Below the pieces are notes generated by a model. The model saw nothing but the letters and a program-made list of their open reading frames with translations. It searched no databases and was not told where the DNA came from. A DNA stretch of 25,652 nt from CAZWHE01 sp964633825 (lineage in GTDB: Bacteria; Planctomycetota; B15-G4; CAYZWU01), in assembly GCA_964633825.1 (NCBI GenBank), contig CAZWHE010000045.1, forward strand, positions 1 through 25,652, written 5' to 3'. Below, piece after piece: positions 7,842-17,000 of the stretch. Within the stretch, counting starts at the first letter, position 1; every line of letters begins with the position of its first letter. Both the position numbers and the translations under genes were made by a program.

Positions 7842-8810
7842 ATGTCCGGTGTCGTACTGGCATTTGCAGAACAGAGAAGCAGCGCTTTCAGGAAACCCGC
7901 TTTCGAAATCACCAGTGCCGCGGCACGCCTCTCCGAGGAAATCGGAGGCGAGACCGTAGCCCTGATCATCGGAGCGGGCGTTAAGGAGATGGCCGGAGAG
8001 CTCGGGAAATACGGGGCTTCCCGTGTTATCACCGTCGACAACGATGCACTCAAAGATTATTCGGGCGAAAAGTACGCTGCCGCCGTTCTCCAGGCCGCGG
8101 AACAGGTCAACCCGACCGCCGTGCTCTTCGCCGCTTCCGCCATGGGAAAGGACCTGGCCCCGCGCGTAGCGGCACGGCTCGGAACCGGGGTCGTTTCCGA
8201 CTGCCTCGAGCTCAAGAGCGACGACGGAAAGATCACGGCCAGACGCCCCCTGTTCGCCGGAAAGGTCCAAGCCTGGATCGAGTCCTCGGCCGATTGCTTC
8301 GTCGCCACTTTACGGCCCAACGTTTTTACTGCTGATGAGAAAGGCGGGGAAGCGTCGGTGGAATCGATCGATTATGCCGAGCCCGACGGCCCTCAGTCGA
8401 TCCTGAAGGAGATCCTTCAGGAAGCGAGCGGCAAGATCGAGCTCACCGAAGCCGACATCATTGTCTCGGGCGGCCGGGGCATGAAGGACCCCGAAAACTA
8501 CAAGATGCTGGAAGAATTGGCCGGCCTTCTCAAAGGAGCGGTCGGCGCGTCCCGGGCCGCCGTTGATTCGGGCTGGCGCCCCCATTCGGACCAGGTGGGC
8601 CAGACGGGCAAAACCGTCTCCCCCACCCTCTACATCGCCTGCGGTATTTCGGGGGCCATCCAGCACCTGGCGGGGATGTCTTCTTCCAAGTTCATCGTCG
8701 CCGTCAACAAGGACGCCGACGCGCCCATCTTCAAGGCGGCCGACTACGGAATCGTCGGCGATCTCTTCGAGGTCGTTCCTGCCATGATTGAGGAAGCCAA
8801 GAAACTCTAA
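7842..8810 (+). CDS. etfA: Electron transfer flavoprotein, alpha subunit
   Basis: Large, FAD-carrying subunit of ETF, partner of the preceding EtfB. Start ATG 7842 has a strong AGGAGGAAA ribosome-binding site 6-7 nt upstream. The 322-residue protein has an N-terminal alpha/beta domain (AALLFAASAMGKDLAPRVAA-like block, here TAVLFAASAMGKDLAPRVAA) and the conserved C-terminal FAD domain from about residue 205: IIVSGGRGMKDPENYKMLEE, VGASRAAVDSGWRPHSDQVG, QTGKTVSPTLYIACGISGAI, QHLAGMSSSKFIVAVNKDAD and ADYGIVGDLFEVVPAM. All residues usual for FAD contact seem present. It ends 9 bp from the convergent purH stop with no clear terminator between them. Confidence 0.96.
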   Translation: MSGVVLAFAEQRSSAFRKPAFEITSAAARLSEEIGGETVALIIGAGVKEMAGELGKYGASRVITVDNDALKDYSGEKYAAAVLQAAEQVNPTAVLFAASAMGKDLAPRVAARLGTGVVSDCLELKSDDGKITARRPLFAGKVQAWIESSADCFVATLRPNVFTADEKGGEASVESIDYAEPDGPQSILKEILQEASGKIELTEADIIVSGGRGMKDPENYKMLEELAGLLKGAVGASRAAVDSGWRPHSDQVGQTGKTVSPTLYIACGISGAIQHLAGMSSSKFIVAVNKDADAPIFKAADYGIVGDLFEVVPAMIEEAKKL

Positions 8811-8819
8811 CCCGGCCGG

Positions 8820-10427
8820 TCAATGCCGGAAGTGCCGTCTCCCCGTGAAGATCATGGAAATGCCGTGTTCATCGGCCGCCTTGATCGATTCCTTGTCCCG
8901 CACCGAACCGCCGGGCTGAATGATCGCCCTCACACCCATCTCGGAAGCCCTGTCCACGCAATCCCTGAAAGGAAAGAAAGCGTCCGACGCCATGACCGAC
9001 CCACGGGCTTTCTCGCCGGCCTTCCGGCCCGCAATGGCGAGCGAATCGATCCGGCTCATCTGGCCTGCTCCGGCGCCGACAACGGCCTGACCCCCGTCGG
9101 TCTTGCGGGCCAGGACAATGGCGTTGGACTTGACGTGCTTGGCAACACGCCAGGCAAAGAGAAGCGCCGGGAGAAAATCGTCACGGCACGCGGTTTTCGT
9201 GACGACCTTTACTTCTTCCCCTTCGAATCCTTCGTCGCGATCCTGGACCAGAAGCCCCCCCCTGACCGATTTGACAAGCAGATCCGCAAGGTGCGCGGTT
9301 TTTCGTGAGGATGGTGAAGATCCTCCACGGGAAGGAGCGGCCAAGATCCGGACGTTCTTTCCCCACTTGACGTTTTCGATAAAAACTTCGACCGCGCCCT
9401 TCTCGACGTCGGGGGCGATCACGGCCTCGAAGAAATGAGCGGGATCGGCGACCCGGGAAGCCAGCGCCGCGGTGAGTGGACGGTTGATCGCCAGGATGCC
9501 GCCGAAGGCCGATTGGGGATCACCGGCGAGGGCGTCCTCAAAGGCCCGGTCAATGCCGGAGGAAAGGGCCGCTCCGCAGGGATTCGTGTGCTTGACAATG
9601 ACGGCCGCCGGGTCATCGAACTCCTTCACGAGCTCGAAAGCGGCATCGATGTCGAGAATGTTGTTGTACGAGAGTTTTTTTCCGTTGAGCACCTCTGCCG
9701 TCGCCGCCGAAGGCTCTCTGCGGCCGGCGAGGGGATAGAACGCCCCGCGCTGATGGGGATTTTCCCCGTAGCGAAGCGCGGTGCCGGGATCGGTGAGGAT
9801 CGAGAGACCGGCGGGGAGTCCGTCCTCTTTCGACTCCCCCTCGAGAAAGGACCGGATCGCGGCATCGTACGACGAGGTCAGGGCGAACGCCTTTGCGGCC
9901 AGCCTCTCGCGCGTGGCGGGCGTGACACACCCGCCATGCTTTTTCATCTCATCGAGGATCGCGGCATAGTCGTTCGGATCGGTCAGCACCGTGAGAGAAG
10001 AGTGGTTTTTCGCAGCCGCCCGGATCATGGCCGGCCCGCCGATATCGACACTCTCCATGGCATCGGCCATGGACACCCCCTCGCGCGCCGCGGTCTCGGA
10101 AAAGGCGTAGAGATTAACGGCCACGAGATCGATAAGAAGGATTCCCTCCCTCTCGGCCTGCCTCAGGTGGTCGGGATTTTGCCTCACGGCCAGGAGCCCC
10201 CCGTGGATGGCGGGATGGAGGGTTTTGACGCGGCCGTCCATGATCTCGGGAAATCCCGTCAGGTCGGACACGGACCTGACTTCCAGACCGGCGGCGCGGA
10301 GATGTTTTGCCGTTCCGCCCGTGGAGATGATCTCGACCCCCTGGTTTGCCAAACCCCGGGCGAGCTCGACGGCCCCCGCCTTGTCCGTCAAGCTGAACAG
10401 AGCCCGGCGCACCTTGAGACCGGTCAT
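8820..10427 (-). CDS. purH: Bifunctional AICAR formyltransferase / IMP cyclohydrolase
   Basis: Catalyses the last two steps of purine synthesis: formylation of AICAR with 10-formyl-tetrahydrofolate, then ring closure to IMP. The 535 residues match the family length. The N-terminal cyclohydrolase domain (about 1-200) has ALFSLTDKAG, EIISTGGTAKHLRAAG, FPEIMDGRVKTLHPAIHGG and DIGGPAMIRAAAKN. The C-terminal transferase domain has ALRYGENPHQRGAFY, LSYNNILDIDAAFELVKEF, the catalytic Lys-His of VIVKHTNPCGAA, VVGAGAGQMSRIDS, SDAFFPFRDCVDRA and IIQPGGSVRDKESIKAADE. GGAGGAG lies 4-5 nt before ATG 10427. It is the last gene of a coaB-coaC-prfB-purH operon, starting 20 nt after prfB ends. Confidence 0.97.
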   Translation of the reverse strand: MTGLKVRRALFSLTDKAGAVELARGLANQGVEIISTGGTAKHLRAAGLEVRSVSDLTGFPEIMDGRVKTLHPAIHGGLLAVRQNPDHLRQAEREGILLIDLVAVNLYAFSETAAREGVSMADAMESVDIGGPAMIRAAAKNHSSLTVLTDPNDYAAILDEMKKHGGCVTPATRERLAAKAFALTSSYDAAIRSFLEGESKEDGLPAGLSILTDPGTALRYGENPHQRGAFYPLAGRREPSAATAEVLNGKKLSYNNILDIDAAFELVKEFDDPAAVIVKHTNPCGAALSSGIDRAFEDALAGDPQSAFGGILAINRPLTAALASRVADPAHFFEAVIAPDVEKGAVEVFIENVKWGKNVRILAAPSRGGSSPSSRKTAHLADLLVKSVRGGLLVQDRDEGFEGEEVKVVTKTACRDDFLPALLFAWRVAKHVKSNAIVLARKTDGGQAVVGAGAGQMSRIDSLAIAGRKAGEKARGSVMASDAFFPFRDCVDRASEMGVRAIIQPGGSVRDKESIKAADEHGISMIFTGRRHFRH

Positions 10428-10447
10428 TTCTCCTCCTCCGGTTTCCC

Positions 10448-11549
10448 TTATTTCCTCTTGCTTCTCAGGAAATTCTCTATGAAGACATCGATGCCGCCGT
10501 CAAGCACGGCGTTGACGTTGCCCTTTTCCACACCCGTTCGATGATCCTTGACCAGCGAATAGGGATGAAGAACGTACGACCGGATCTGATGGCCCCAGGC
10601 AATGTCGCTTTTGGCGCCCTGGATTTCCTTCAGCTCGGCCTCCCGTTCTTTTTCCTTATCCTGATAAAGCCTGGCTTTCAGCATCTTCATGGCCATCGCC
10701 TTGTTCTTGTGCTGGGACCGTTCGTTCTGGCACTGGACCACCGTGTTGGTGGGAATATGGGTAATGCGAACGGCCGAGTCGGTCTTGTTGACGTGCTGGC
10801 CGCCCGCGCCTCCGGCACGATATGTGTCGATCCTGAGCTCCTGGGGATCGATCCCGATCTCGATGTCCTCGTCGAATTCAGGGATGACGTCCACTGCCGC
10901 AAAGGAAGTGTGGCGCCGGTTCTGTGCGTCGAAGGGCGAGATGCGAACCAGTCGGTGAATTCCCTTTTCCGCCTTGAGGTATCCGAACGCCCAGCGCCCC
11001 TCCACGAGAAGAGTGGCGGACTTGATGCCGGCCTCCTCCTCGTAAAGGATGTCGATCACTTTTGCTTCGAAATTCGACCTCTCGATCCATCTGAGGTACA
11101 TGCGAAGCAGCATGTGGGCCCAATCGCACGACTCGACGCCGCCCGCCCCCGCCTGGATCAGCATGAAACAGCTGTTTCTGTCGTGTTCGCCGTCGAGCAT
11201 AACCTGAAACTCGAGGCGGGTCACTTTTTCCCGAAGGCTCCGGACGATCTCTTCCAGCTCCGCAGCGGCGTCGTCCCCGCCGTCCTCCCGCGCCAGCTCC
11301 ATCATGACCTGCGAGTCCTCGAAGAGGCTTTCCAAGGAGTCCACCGGCTCGACAACGGTTTTACAGTCCTTCAGCTCGGCGATCAGGGCGCCGGCCTTCT
11401 CCTGGTCATTCCAGAAGCCGGCCTTCGTCATGAGCTTTTCGATTTCTTTGAAACGCGCCCGTTGAGCGGAGTACTCAAAGGGAGTCCTTGAGCTCGTTGA
11501 GGGTTTTTTGCAGTGCCTTGATTTCGAGAGAAACGTCTTCAATGCGCAT
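10448..11549 (-). CDS. prfB: Peptide chain release factor 2 (with +1 programmed frameshift)
   Basis: Recognises UGA and UAA stop codons and triggers peptide release. The gene is split over two frames: 24 codons from ATG 11549 (MRIEDVSLEIKALQKTLNEL, then KDSL) run into TGA at 11477-11475, and the rest continues in the +1 frame from 11476 (EYSAQRARFKEIEKLM onward), giving 366 residues. The tripeptide stop-recognition motif SPF is at about residues 204-206 and the catalytic GGQ at about 249-251, within RAGGAGGQHVNKTDSAVR. A start inside the downstream frame would replace the true N-terminus with an unrelated one. It lies 13 nt after coaC and 20 nt before purH. Production is expected to be autoregulated through the frameshift. 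Confidence 0.96.
11474..11489 (-). promoter_or_regulatory. prfB: RF2 programmed +1 frameshift site
   Basis: Read on the minus strand the site is AAGGACTCCCTTTGAG: a Shine-Dalgarno-like AAGGA, 4 nt, the slippery CTT codon and the TGA stop followed by G. The classical E. coli site has the same order (SD-like element, CUU, UGA), although with C after the stop. When RF2 is scarce the ribosome pauses at UGA and shifts by +1 on CUU, so RF2 controls its own synthesis. The protein on both sides of the shift matches the RF2 family, which makes a sequencing error unlikely. Confidence 0.93.
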
Positions 11550-11562
11550 CGATTAATCCAAT

Positions 11563-12117
11563 CTACTTTTTAAGGTCGAGCAAGGACCGAAATATTTCTT
11601 CCACGGGAGCCATCCCCCCCATCCCCGTCTCTCCGCAGGCCAGTTCTTTTTCCACGGGACCCACCGTGTGATATCGTCCGTCCGTATCCTCGAGAAGGCT
11701 TTTCAGGTTGCGCCGCATCACGGGGTTTTGCCACATGCGCGTGTTCATGGCCGGAGCCAGCAGCACGGGCGTCCCCGCCGGCACGGCCATGACCGTTGTG
11801 GTCAGCAGATCGTCGGCGATTCCGGAGGAAAGCTTTCCAACCACGTTGGCCGTGGCGGGCGCGATCACGACGAGATCGGCCCACGCCGCCGCTTCCACGT
11901 GCTCGACCGAGGGGTCTTGACGCGGATCGAAAAGCCCGCGCGGCACGGGGTTCCGGGACAGGACTTCGAAAGTCAAAGGGGCGACGAAACGCTCGGCGGC
12001 CTGCGTCATAATAACCCTGGCGGCATGCCCCTCTTTCACCAGGGCCCTGACAAGATCGCACGTTTTGTATGCCGCGATCCCGCCGGTGACTCCGATCAGA
12101 ATTTTAAGGCCCTTCAC
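11563..12117 (-). CDS. coaC: Phosphopantothenoylcysteine decarboxylase (stand-alone CoaC)
   Basis: FMN enzyme that decarboxylates 4'-phosphopantothenoylcysteine to 4'-phosphopantetheine in coenzyme A synthesis. The 184 residues show ILIGVTGGIAAYKTCDLVRA, the catalytic His of PSVEHVEAAAWADLVVIAPA, ATANVVGKLSSGIADDLLTT, the PAMNTRMW motif and the ACGETGMGGMAP flap with its catalytic Cys (usually ACGxxGxGRM, here GGM). Start is GTG 12117 with GAGGTGG upstream. Its first bases overlap the coaB stop (GTGA), pointing to translational coupling. In most bacteria this domain is the N-terminal half of a fused CoaBC (Dfp) protein. Here it is separate and downstream of the synthetase gene. Confidence 0.92.
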   Translation of the reverse strand: MKGLKILIGVTGGIAAYKTCDLVRALVKEGHAARVIMTQAAERFVAPLTFEVLSRNPVPRGLFDPRQDPSVEHVEAAAWADLVVIAPATANVVGKLSSGIADDLLTTTVMAVPAGTPVLLAPAMNTRMWQNPVMRRNLKSLLEDTDGRYHTVGPVEKELACGETGMGGMAPVEEIFRSLLDLKK

Positions 12118-12806
12118 GTTCCACCTCTCACATCTCGAACAAGCTCTTCCACGGCCGCCACGAGCACACGGGCGATACTCTCTTTTCCCTCCACTTCCCG
12201 GTGCAGCTCCCGGTCCGGCCGCAGGACGATCGCGGGGTGCCGGCCGTCCCGAATCCCGGAGATGTCGTTGAGCACCATCAGGTCGGCTCGAGATCTCGAA
12301 GCGCTTTTCAACCCGATCTCGAGAAGCTCTTCCGGTGTCCTCCCGGATTCCAGTTTGAATTTCACCAGAAGAGCTTTTTTATTCCAAGCTTTAATACGGT
12401 CAACGATCTTCTCCGCTCTTTCCAGTCGAATGACGAGCTGCCGGGACTCCGACGGAATCTTACCCTTTCGAGGAATCGGTGTATAGTCGGCCACAGCCGC
12501 CGCCATGACGACCACCCCGGGCTCGGGCAGACTTCGAACCTCCCTTTCGAGGAGGGCGCCCAAATCCCGGGCCGTTGTAAACTCGAGAAGCTTCGGCCTC
12601 TCCTCATCCGGTCCGGGCGCCGGCCTGGGCATGGAAGGGAAAAAACTTCCCCGGGCGCGGATCAGGGTCACGCTGTGCCCTCTCTCCGCGGCCGTCCGGG
12701 CTATACATCCACCGAGACGCCCCGACGAAACATTCCCAATGTAGCGGACATCATCGATCGGTTCCCGTGTTCCGCCTGCCGTCACAATGAAATGGATTGC
12801 ACTCAT
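12114..12806 (-). CDS. coaB: Phosphopantothenate--cysteine ligase (stand-alone CoaB)
   Basis: Joins cysteine to 4'-phosphopantothenate using a nucleotide triphosphate, the step before CoaC. The 230-residue protein begins MSAIHFIVTAGGTREPIDDV, followed by RYIGNVSSGRLGGCIARTAA (the nucleotide-binding G-rich region), VVMAAAVADYTPIP, the LLVKFKLES strand-loop and ADLMVLNDIS. The KFKLE form resembles stand-alone CoaB proteins rather than the fused E. coli type. I choose ATG 12806 because it places the family start correctly. A TTG at 12830 in the same frame would add eight residues and cannot be excluded. It is the first gene of the coaB-coaC-prfB-purH operon. I see no convincing promoter in the 190 bp upstream. 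Confidence 0.9.
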   Translation of the reverse strand: MSAIHFIVTAGGTREPIDDVRYIGNVSSGRLGGCIARTAAERGHSVTLIRARGSFFPSMPRPAPGPDEERPKLLEFTTARDLGALLEREVRSLPEPGVVVMAAAVADYTPIPRKGKIPSESRQLVIRLERAEKIVDRIKAWNKKALLVKFKLESGRTPEELLEIGLKSASRSRADLMVLNDISGIRDGRHPAIVLRPDRELHREVEGKESIARVLVAAVEELVRDVRGGT

Positions 12807-12995
12807 TCGCTTTTCTCTGCCCGTCGACAAAGCCGCACTCTACCAAATTCCGCGCTGATCCGGGCGTGCTTTCTGTCGACTTAGAGCGGCAGAAGCGATC
12901 AACAACATCACTACAAAATGAAGGCGGTTTAATTTCCGGGGAATGGATTTGAAACAACTGATACCCGGAACTATTCGCAAGATTCGCGACGGTTA

Positions 12996-13739
12996 TTACG
13001 GCATCTGCAAGTTTCCGCTCTGGCCGCCGCACTCGGGAGTTATCGAGTACTGCATGAGGACGTTGTCCAGGTAGAACGTTCCGGCCGGCGACAACGCGGG
13101 TTTCTCGAAGCGGATATTCTTGATCTTGTCTCCATAGTGGAAGTCGCTGATCACACCCGTATCGAGCACCTCGAAGGACGGGCTGCCGTTTTCGAAAAAG
13201 ATCACGGCAAAGAGAGTCGGCCCGCCGGAGGGATCGACTTCCACAAAGATGTTAACCGTATATGTTACGTCTTCCTGATAGGGAATCTGTAAATCCTGGC
13301 CGTTGATGAACCAGTTTCCGTTGTCGCCCATGGAGCAGAGGAATACATCGAGATCGTCGTCATCGGTCAAAACGGCCTTCATCGAGCTGTCGTCTTGAGA
13401 GGCAACCAGATCAAACTCTACGACCAGCCGGATTTCGAAAAACTCTTCCCTGGGATAACCGAACAGAGCAGTTCGTTGGGCGTTGTTCCCCACCTGATCC
13501 TGAAAGCGGATCACCCCGTTTTGAAACGCATCGAAAACAGGCTCGATGATGGAGTAGGGATCTTCGAGGTAGAAATAGCCGACCTCGGCTTCGATGATGT
13601 TGAACTCAACGCGACAGTGATCGAAATCATCTTCCAGGATCGTGATCCAGGAACCGTATTCAAACGCCCCGAGGCAGCACAGCCCGAAAACGGCCAATGC
13701 GCCGGCGATGAGCAGAGATTTGAGTACAGACTGTTTCAT
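12996..13739 (-). CDS. Exported protein of unknown function, probable beta-sandwich
   Basis: I do not recognise this 247-residue protein. Residues 1-25 form a signal peptide (basic MKQSVLK, then LLIAGALAVFGLCCLGA). The two cysteines do not form a proper lipobox, so cleavage by signal peptidase I after Ala25 is more likely than lipidation. The mature part is acidic and rich in beta-type stretches: VIRFQDQVG, EIRLVVEFDLVASQDDSSMK, VTYTVNIFVEVD, GTFYLDNVLMQY. The order of aromatic strands and a final FYLDNVLM motif resembles concanavalin A/LamG-like domains that often bind sugars, but this is inference. ATG 13739 has AAGG about 7 nt upstream. It lies downstream of the giant sigma-54 regulator in the same direction and may be read from its own promoter at 13820-13815. 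Confidence 0.65.
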   Translation of the reverse strand: MKQSVLKSLLIAGALAVFGLCCLGAFEYGSWITILEDDFDHCRVEFNIIEAEVGYFYLEDPYSIIEPVFDAFQNGVIRFQDQVGNNAQRTALFGYPREEFFEIRLVVEFDLVASQDDSSMKAVLTDDDDLDVFLCSMGDNGNWFINGQDLQIPYQEDVTYTVNIFVEVDPSGGPTLFAVIFFENGSPSFEVLDTGVISDFHYGDKIKNIRFEKPALSPAGTFYLDNVLMQYSITPECGGQSGNLQMP

Positions 13740-13814
13740 TTTCGCCTTGATATGAGCACCCTATCCGAATTTCATCATATCATAGGGATAACGCTCGTGA
13801 AAGTACCAATGCAC

Positions 13815-13820
13815 ATTATA
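13815..13820 (-). promoter_or_regulatory. Candidate -10 element for the exported protein gene
   Basis: A perfect TATAAT on the minus strand, about 75 nt before the start at 13739, in the AT-rich 263-bp gap (13740-14002). No good -35 hexamer lies at 16-18 nt, so it would be a weak or activator-dependent promoter. The rest of the gap is AT-rich with no gene. Two copies of TCATATC in opposite orientation lie at 13755-13749 and 13775-13781. Confidence 0.35.
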
Positions 13821-14002
13821 TCGGCACAGGTTTTAGTCGACTTCTCTAATATCTATATCTAAAATAGTGCTGATTATCTATCAGGCTCGTCACGTATAGT
13901 TTACCTTCTCATCTCAAATACGCATAAACAAAAAACAATAAAACACTCAAAAAAGCATCTTTAACGCTGTTTGAACCCATATTTCGACATCGCCGAATCC
14001 AA

Positions 14003-17000
14003 TCAACGGATTTCATATTTGTTCAATTTCTTATACAAACCCCTGAGGCTCATTCCTAATGCCTTTGCTGTTTTAGATTTATTTCCTTTGTAAAGATCCA
14101 GCTCCTTGAGGATCCGCATTTTTTCAAATTGCTCCATCTGCTCCTTCAGGCTCAGGCCGGTGACCTCGCTCTCTTTTCCGATGTTGAGAAGAGAAAGGAT
14201 ATCCTTCCGGGATACCTGCTGATGCGCCGCATCCAGATGGACCAGGTTCCGGATCATATTTTCCAGTTCACGAACATTTCCTTTCCAATCGTAACGGAGC
14301 AATTCTTCCACTGCGTCCGTTTCAAGGGTTTTTCGATCGCTCCTGACTCCCTGTCCGTGAAGCTTCTGGAAATGATCAACGAGCAGAGGGATATCCTCTT
14401 TGCGGTCCCGAAGCGGCGGAAGCTTGACGATAACCACATTCAGGCGATAGAAGAGATCTTCACGGAATGATCCTTCTTTCACCATGCGGTAGATGTCCTT
14501 GTTCGTCGCCGAAATCACCCTGACGTCAACCTTGATGACATCCTTTCCCCCGACCCTCATGAATTCGCCGGACTGCAGCACGCGGAGGAGCCTCTTCTGG
14601 ACCTCGAGACTCATATCCCCGATTTCGTCGAGAAAGAGAGTCCCCTTGTCGGCGAGCTCGAAGAGGCCGGCTTTGTCCTTGTCGGCGCCCGTAAAAGCGC
14701 CTTTTTTATACCCGAAAAGCTCGCTCTCAATGAGGGGTTCTACAACAGCGGCGCAGTTGATGGAGACGAAATCAGCCTTGCACCTCGGCCCGTTGTAGTG
14801 GATGGCGCTGGCGACCAGTTCTTTGCCCGTTCCGCTCTCACCGAGAATAATCACGGGAAAATCCGACGGTGTCACACGATCGAGGACTTTCAGAACTTCA
14901 TGCATGGCGGAAGACCGTGTGACGATGTTGTCATAGCTGTACTTCAACTCGAGCTGGCGCTGCTTGACTTCGAGAGAACCCTTGACGGTTACGAGTTCCT
15001 CCGCCTGGTTCGACACGGTATTCCTGAGCTCTTTGTTGAGCCGCTCGATTTCGGCCTTGGACCGAGCCAGGTCCTGCTGCTTCTCTATGTTCTGCTTGAG
15101 AAGGTCGGCGTTGCCCAGTGCGATCCCGGCCTGATTGGCAAAAACGGTCATCACCTTGAGATCGTACTCGTCAAAAGCATTGATGGCTTTGTGGTTGTCG
15201 ATGTAGAGACTCCCCAGGATGTCATCCTTCGCCTTGAGCGGAACACAGAGGACGGACTGCAGCTTCAACTCACTGATGCTCACGGCGTCGCGGAACCTGT
15301 CGTCGGCCTGGGCATTGGAAGCGGAGACGGGGTTTCCGCTGAGAGCGACATTCTTGGCGATGGAATGGCTGACCTCGAACTCGGGATTGTTGATATTTTC
15401 CTCGGCGATATTGCGCGCCGCCTCGAAATGGAGCTGCCCTCTCTTGACAAGAATGATGAAGCCCCTCAATGCCCCGGTCATTTCCAGAGCGGTGTCCACG
15501 ATGAGGTCGAGAAGCTTCTTCAGATCCATTTCCGAGTTGATGATCCGAGTAATCTCCTGAAGGCGCTCCATGTCCGCCAGCCTGCGGATGAGCTCGTGAT
15601 CGCCGTTGCCGGCGGTTCCGGTTATTTCGGTCAAATTCTTCTCCTCTTTCTTCACTTCCCGGAGCAGAGCCTCGTAACGCAGAGACTCTGCGATATTTTC
15701 GGCTTCGCGGAGAACCTGCCGCGCTGAATCGAGATCCTGGATGCCGCCCTCCATTTCGAACCGGCAGCGGAGGGTTTTGGCGAGCTCGAGGTACGCCTCG
15801 GCCAATGCATCGCGGAATCCGGGGGCCTGGATGCGGGAGATCACCTCTCTGGCCGCCGTCTCATCCGGTTTTCCCAGAACCCTCTGAGCCGCACACCGGG
15901 TCGTCATGACAACCCCTTTGAGATCGGGAATCTCCACGTCAACGAGAAGCCCGAGCGCCGACTCCGCCTCACGCAGCGCTTCTTGTCCTTTTCCAAGCGC
16001 CGCAAGAGCCCTGGCCAGAAGGTTTCGGAGAACAGCCTCTCCCTCGCGAGCGTGCATCTCCGACGCAGCCCCGACAGCGCTTTCAACGGCAGCCGGGACT
16101 TCGTCGAATCGTCCCGACGCCAGAAGGAATTCGGCTTCTATGCGAGCCCATTCCAGGGAAGCCGGATCGGTCGGAGCTTCTCCGGACAGGTCCCGGGCCC
16201 TGCCGATCCATTTTTCGGCCTCATCGAAAAGCGCGAGGCGCGTGCAGCGCTCGGCGCGCAGAAGGCAAGCCTTTGACCGGGACCGCTCGTCGCCGAGACC
16301 CTGCCAGATGGTGTCGCATTTGTCGGCATACTCTTCCGTTCGATCGGGATCCCCTTCCTTCAGAGCGATCTCGCCGAGGTTCTCACAGAGAAAAGCCAGG
16401 TTGCGCTTCGAGCCGAGCTGTTCGGCCACGGCCTGAGCGTCGAGGGCGCACCTCCTCGATTCGGTGAGCTCGCCCATTTCGATGTATGTTTTGGATAGAC
16501 CGGTCAATATGGTGCAGACCGAGTATGTTTCCTTGTTTTCGCGGGAGAACTCCGCCGCTTTTTTCATATGTTCGACGGCCTCGTTTTTGCGCCCCCGCGC
16601 CCGCAGCACCCTTCCCAGATTGTAATAGGGGCCGGCGGCATAACGCGATTTCCCGATCGATTCGAAAATCCTGACGGACTCCCGGTACCTGGCTTCGGCA
16701 TCGACAAAGCGGCCCAGGGAAAAAAGAACCGTTCCATACCGATTGCACGTGGCGGCGCGATCTTCGGATTCGGTCTTGCCCATCAGCTTCAGCGCCTCTT
16801 CGAGATCGAGAAGAGCTTCGTCGAAGCGATGCATCCTATAAACCGAATAAGCCCGGTAACTCCGGATGCGGGCTTCCAAGGCTTTATCGGATATGTTCAG
16901 GGCCAGGGCTTCGTCGTAGCAGGCGATCGCTTTCGAAGCGTCGCCCGTTCTTTCGAAAGATCTCGCCCTTTCGATGAGCAATTCCGCCTTCTCATCGGGA

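Noticed and set aside
9435..10544. 369-residue plus-strand frame opposite purH
   Set aside because: Antisense shadow of a fully conserved PurH, with low-complexity composition.
10541..11491. 316-residue plus-strand frame opposite prfB
   Set aside because: Antisense shadow of RF2, with no recognisable domain or ribosome-binding site.
12751..13032. 93-residue minus-strand frame between coaB and the exported protein gene
   Set aside because: It overlaps the ends of both neighbours in other frames, has no motif, and its composition is not protein-like.
13786..13803. Possible sigma-54 site TGGTACTTTCACGAGC (minus strand) before the exported protein gene
   Set aside because: The GG and GC are 11 bp apart instead of 10 and the rest fits the consensus poorly.
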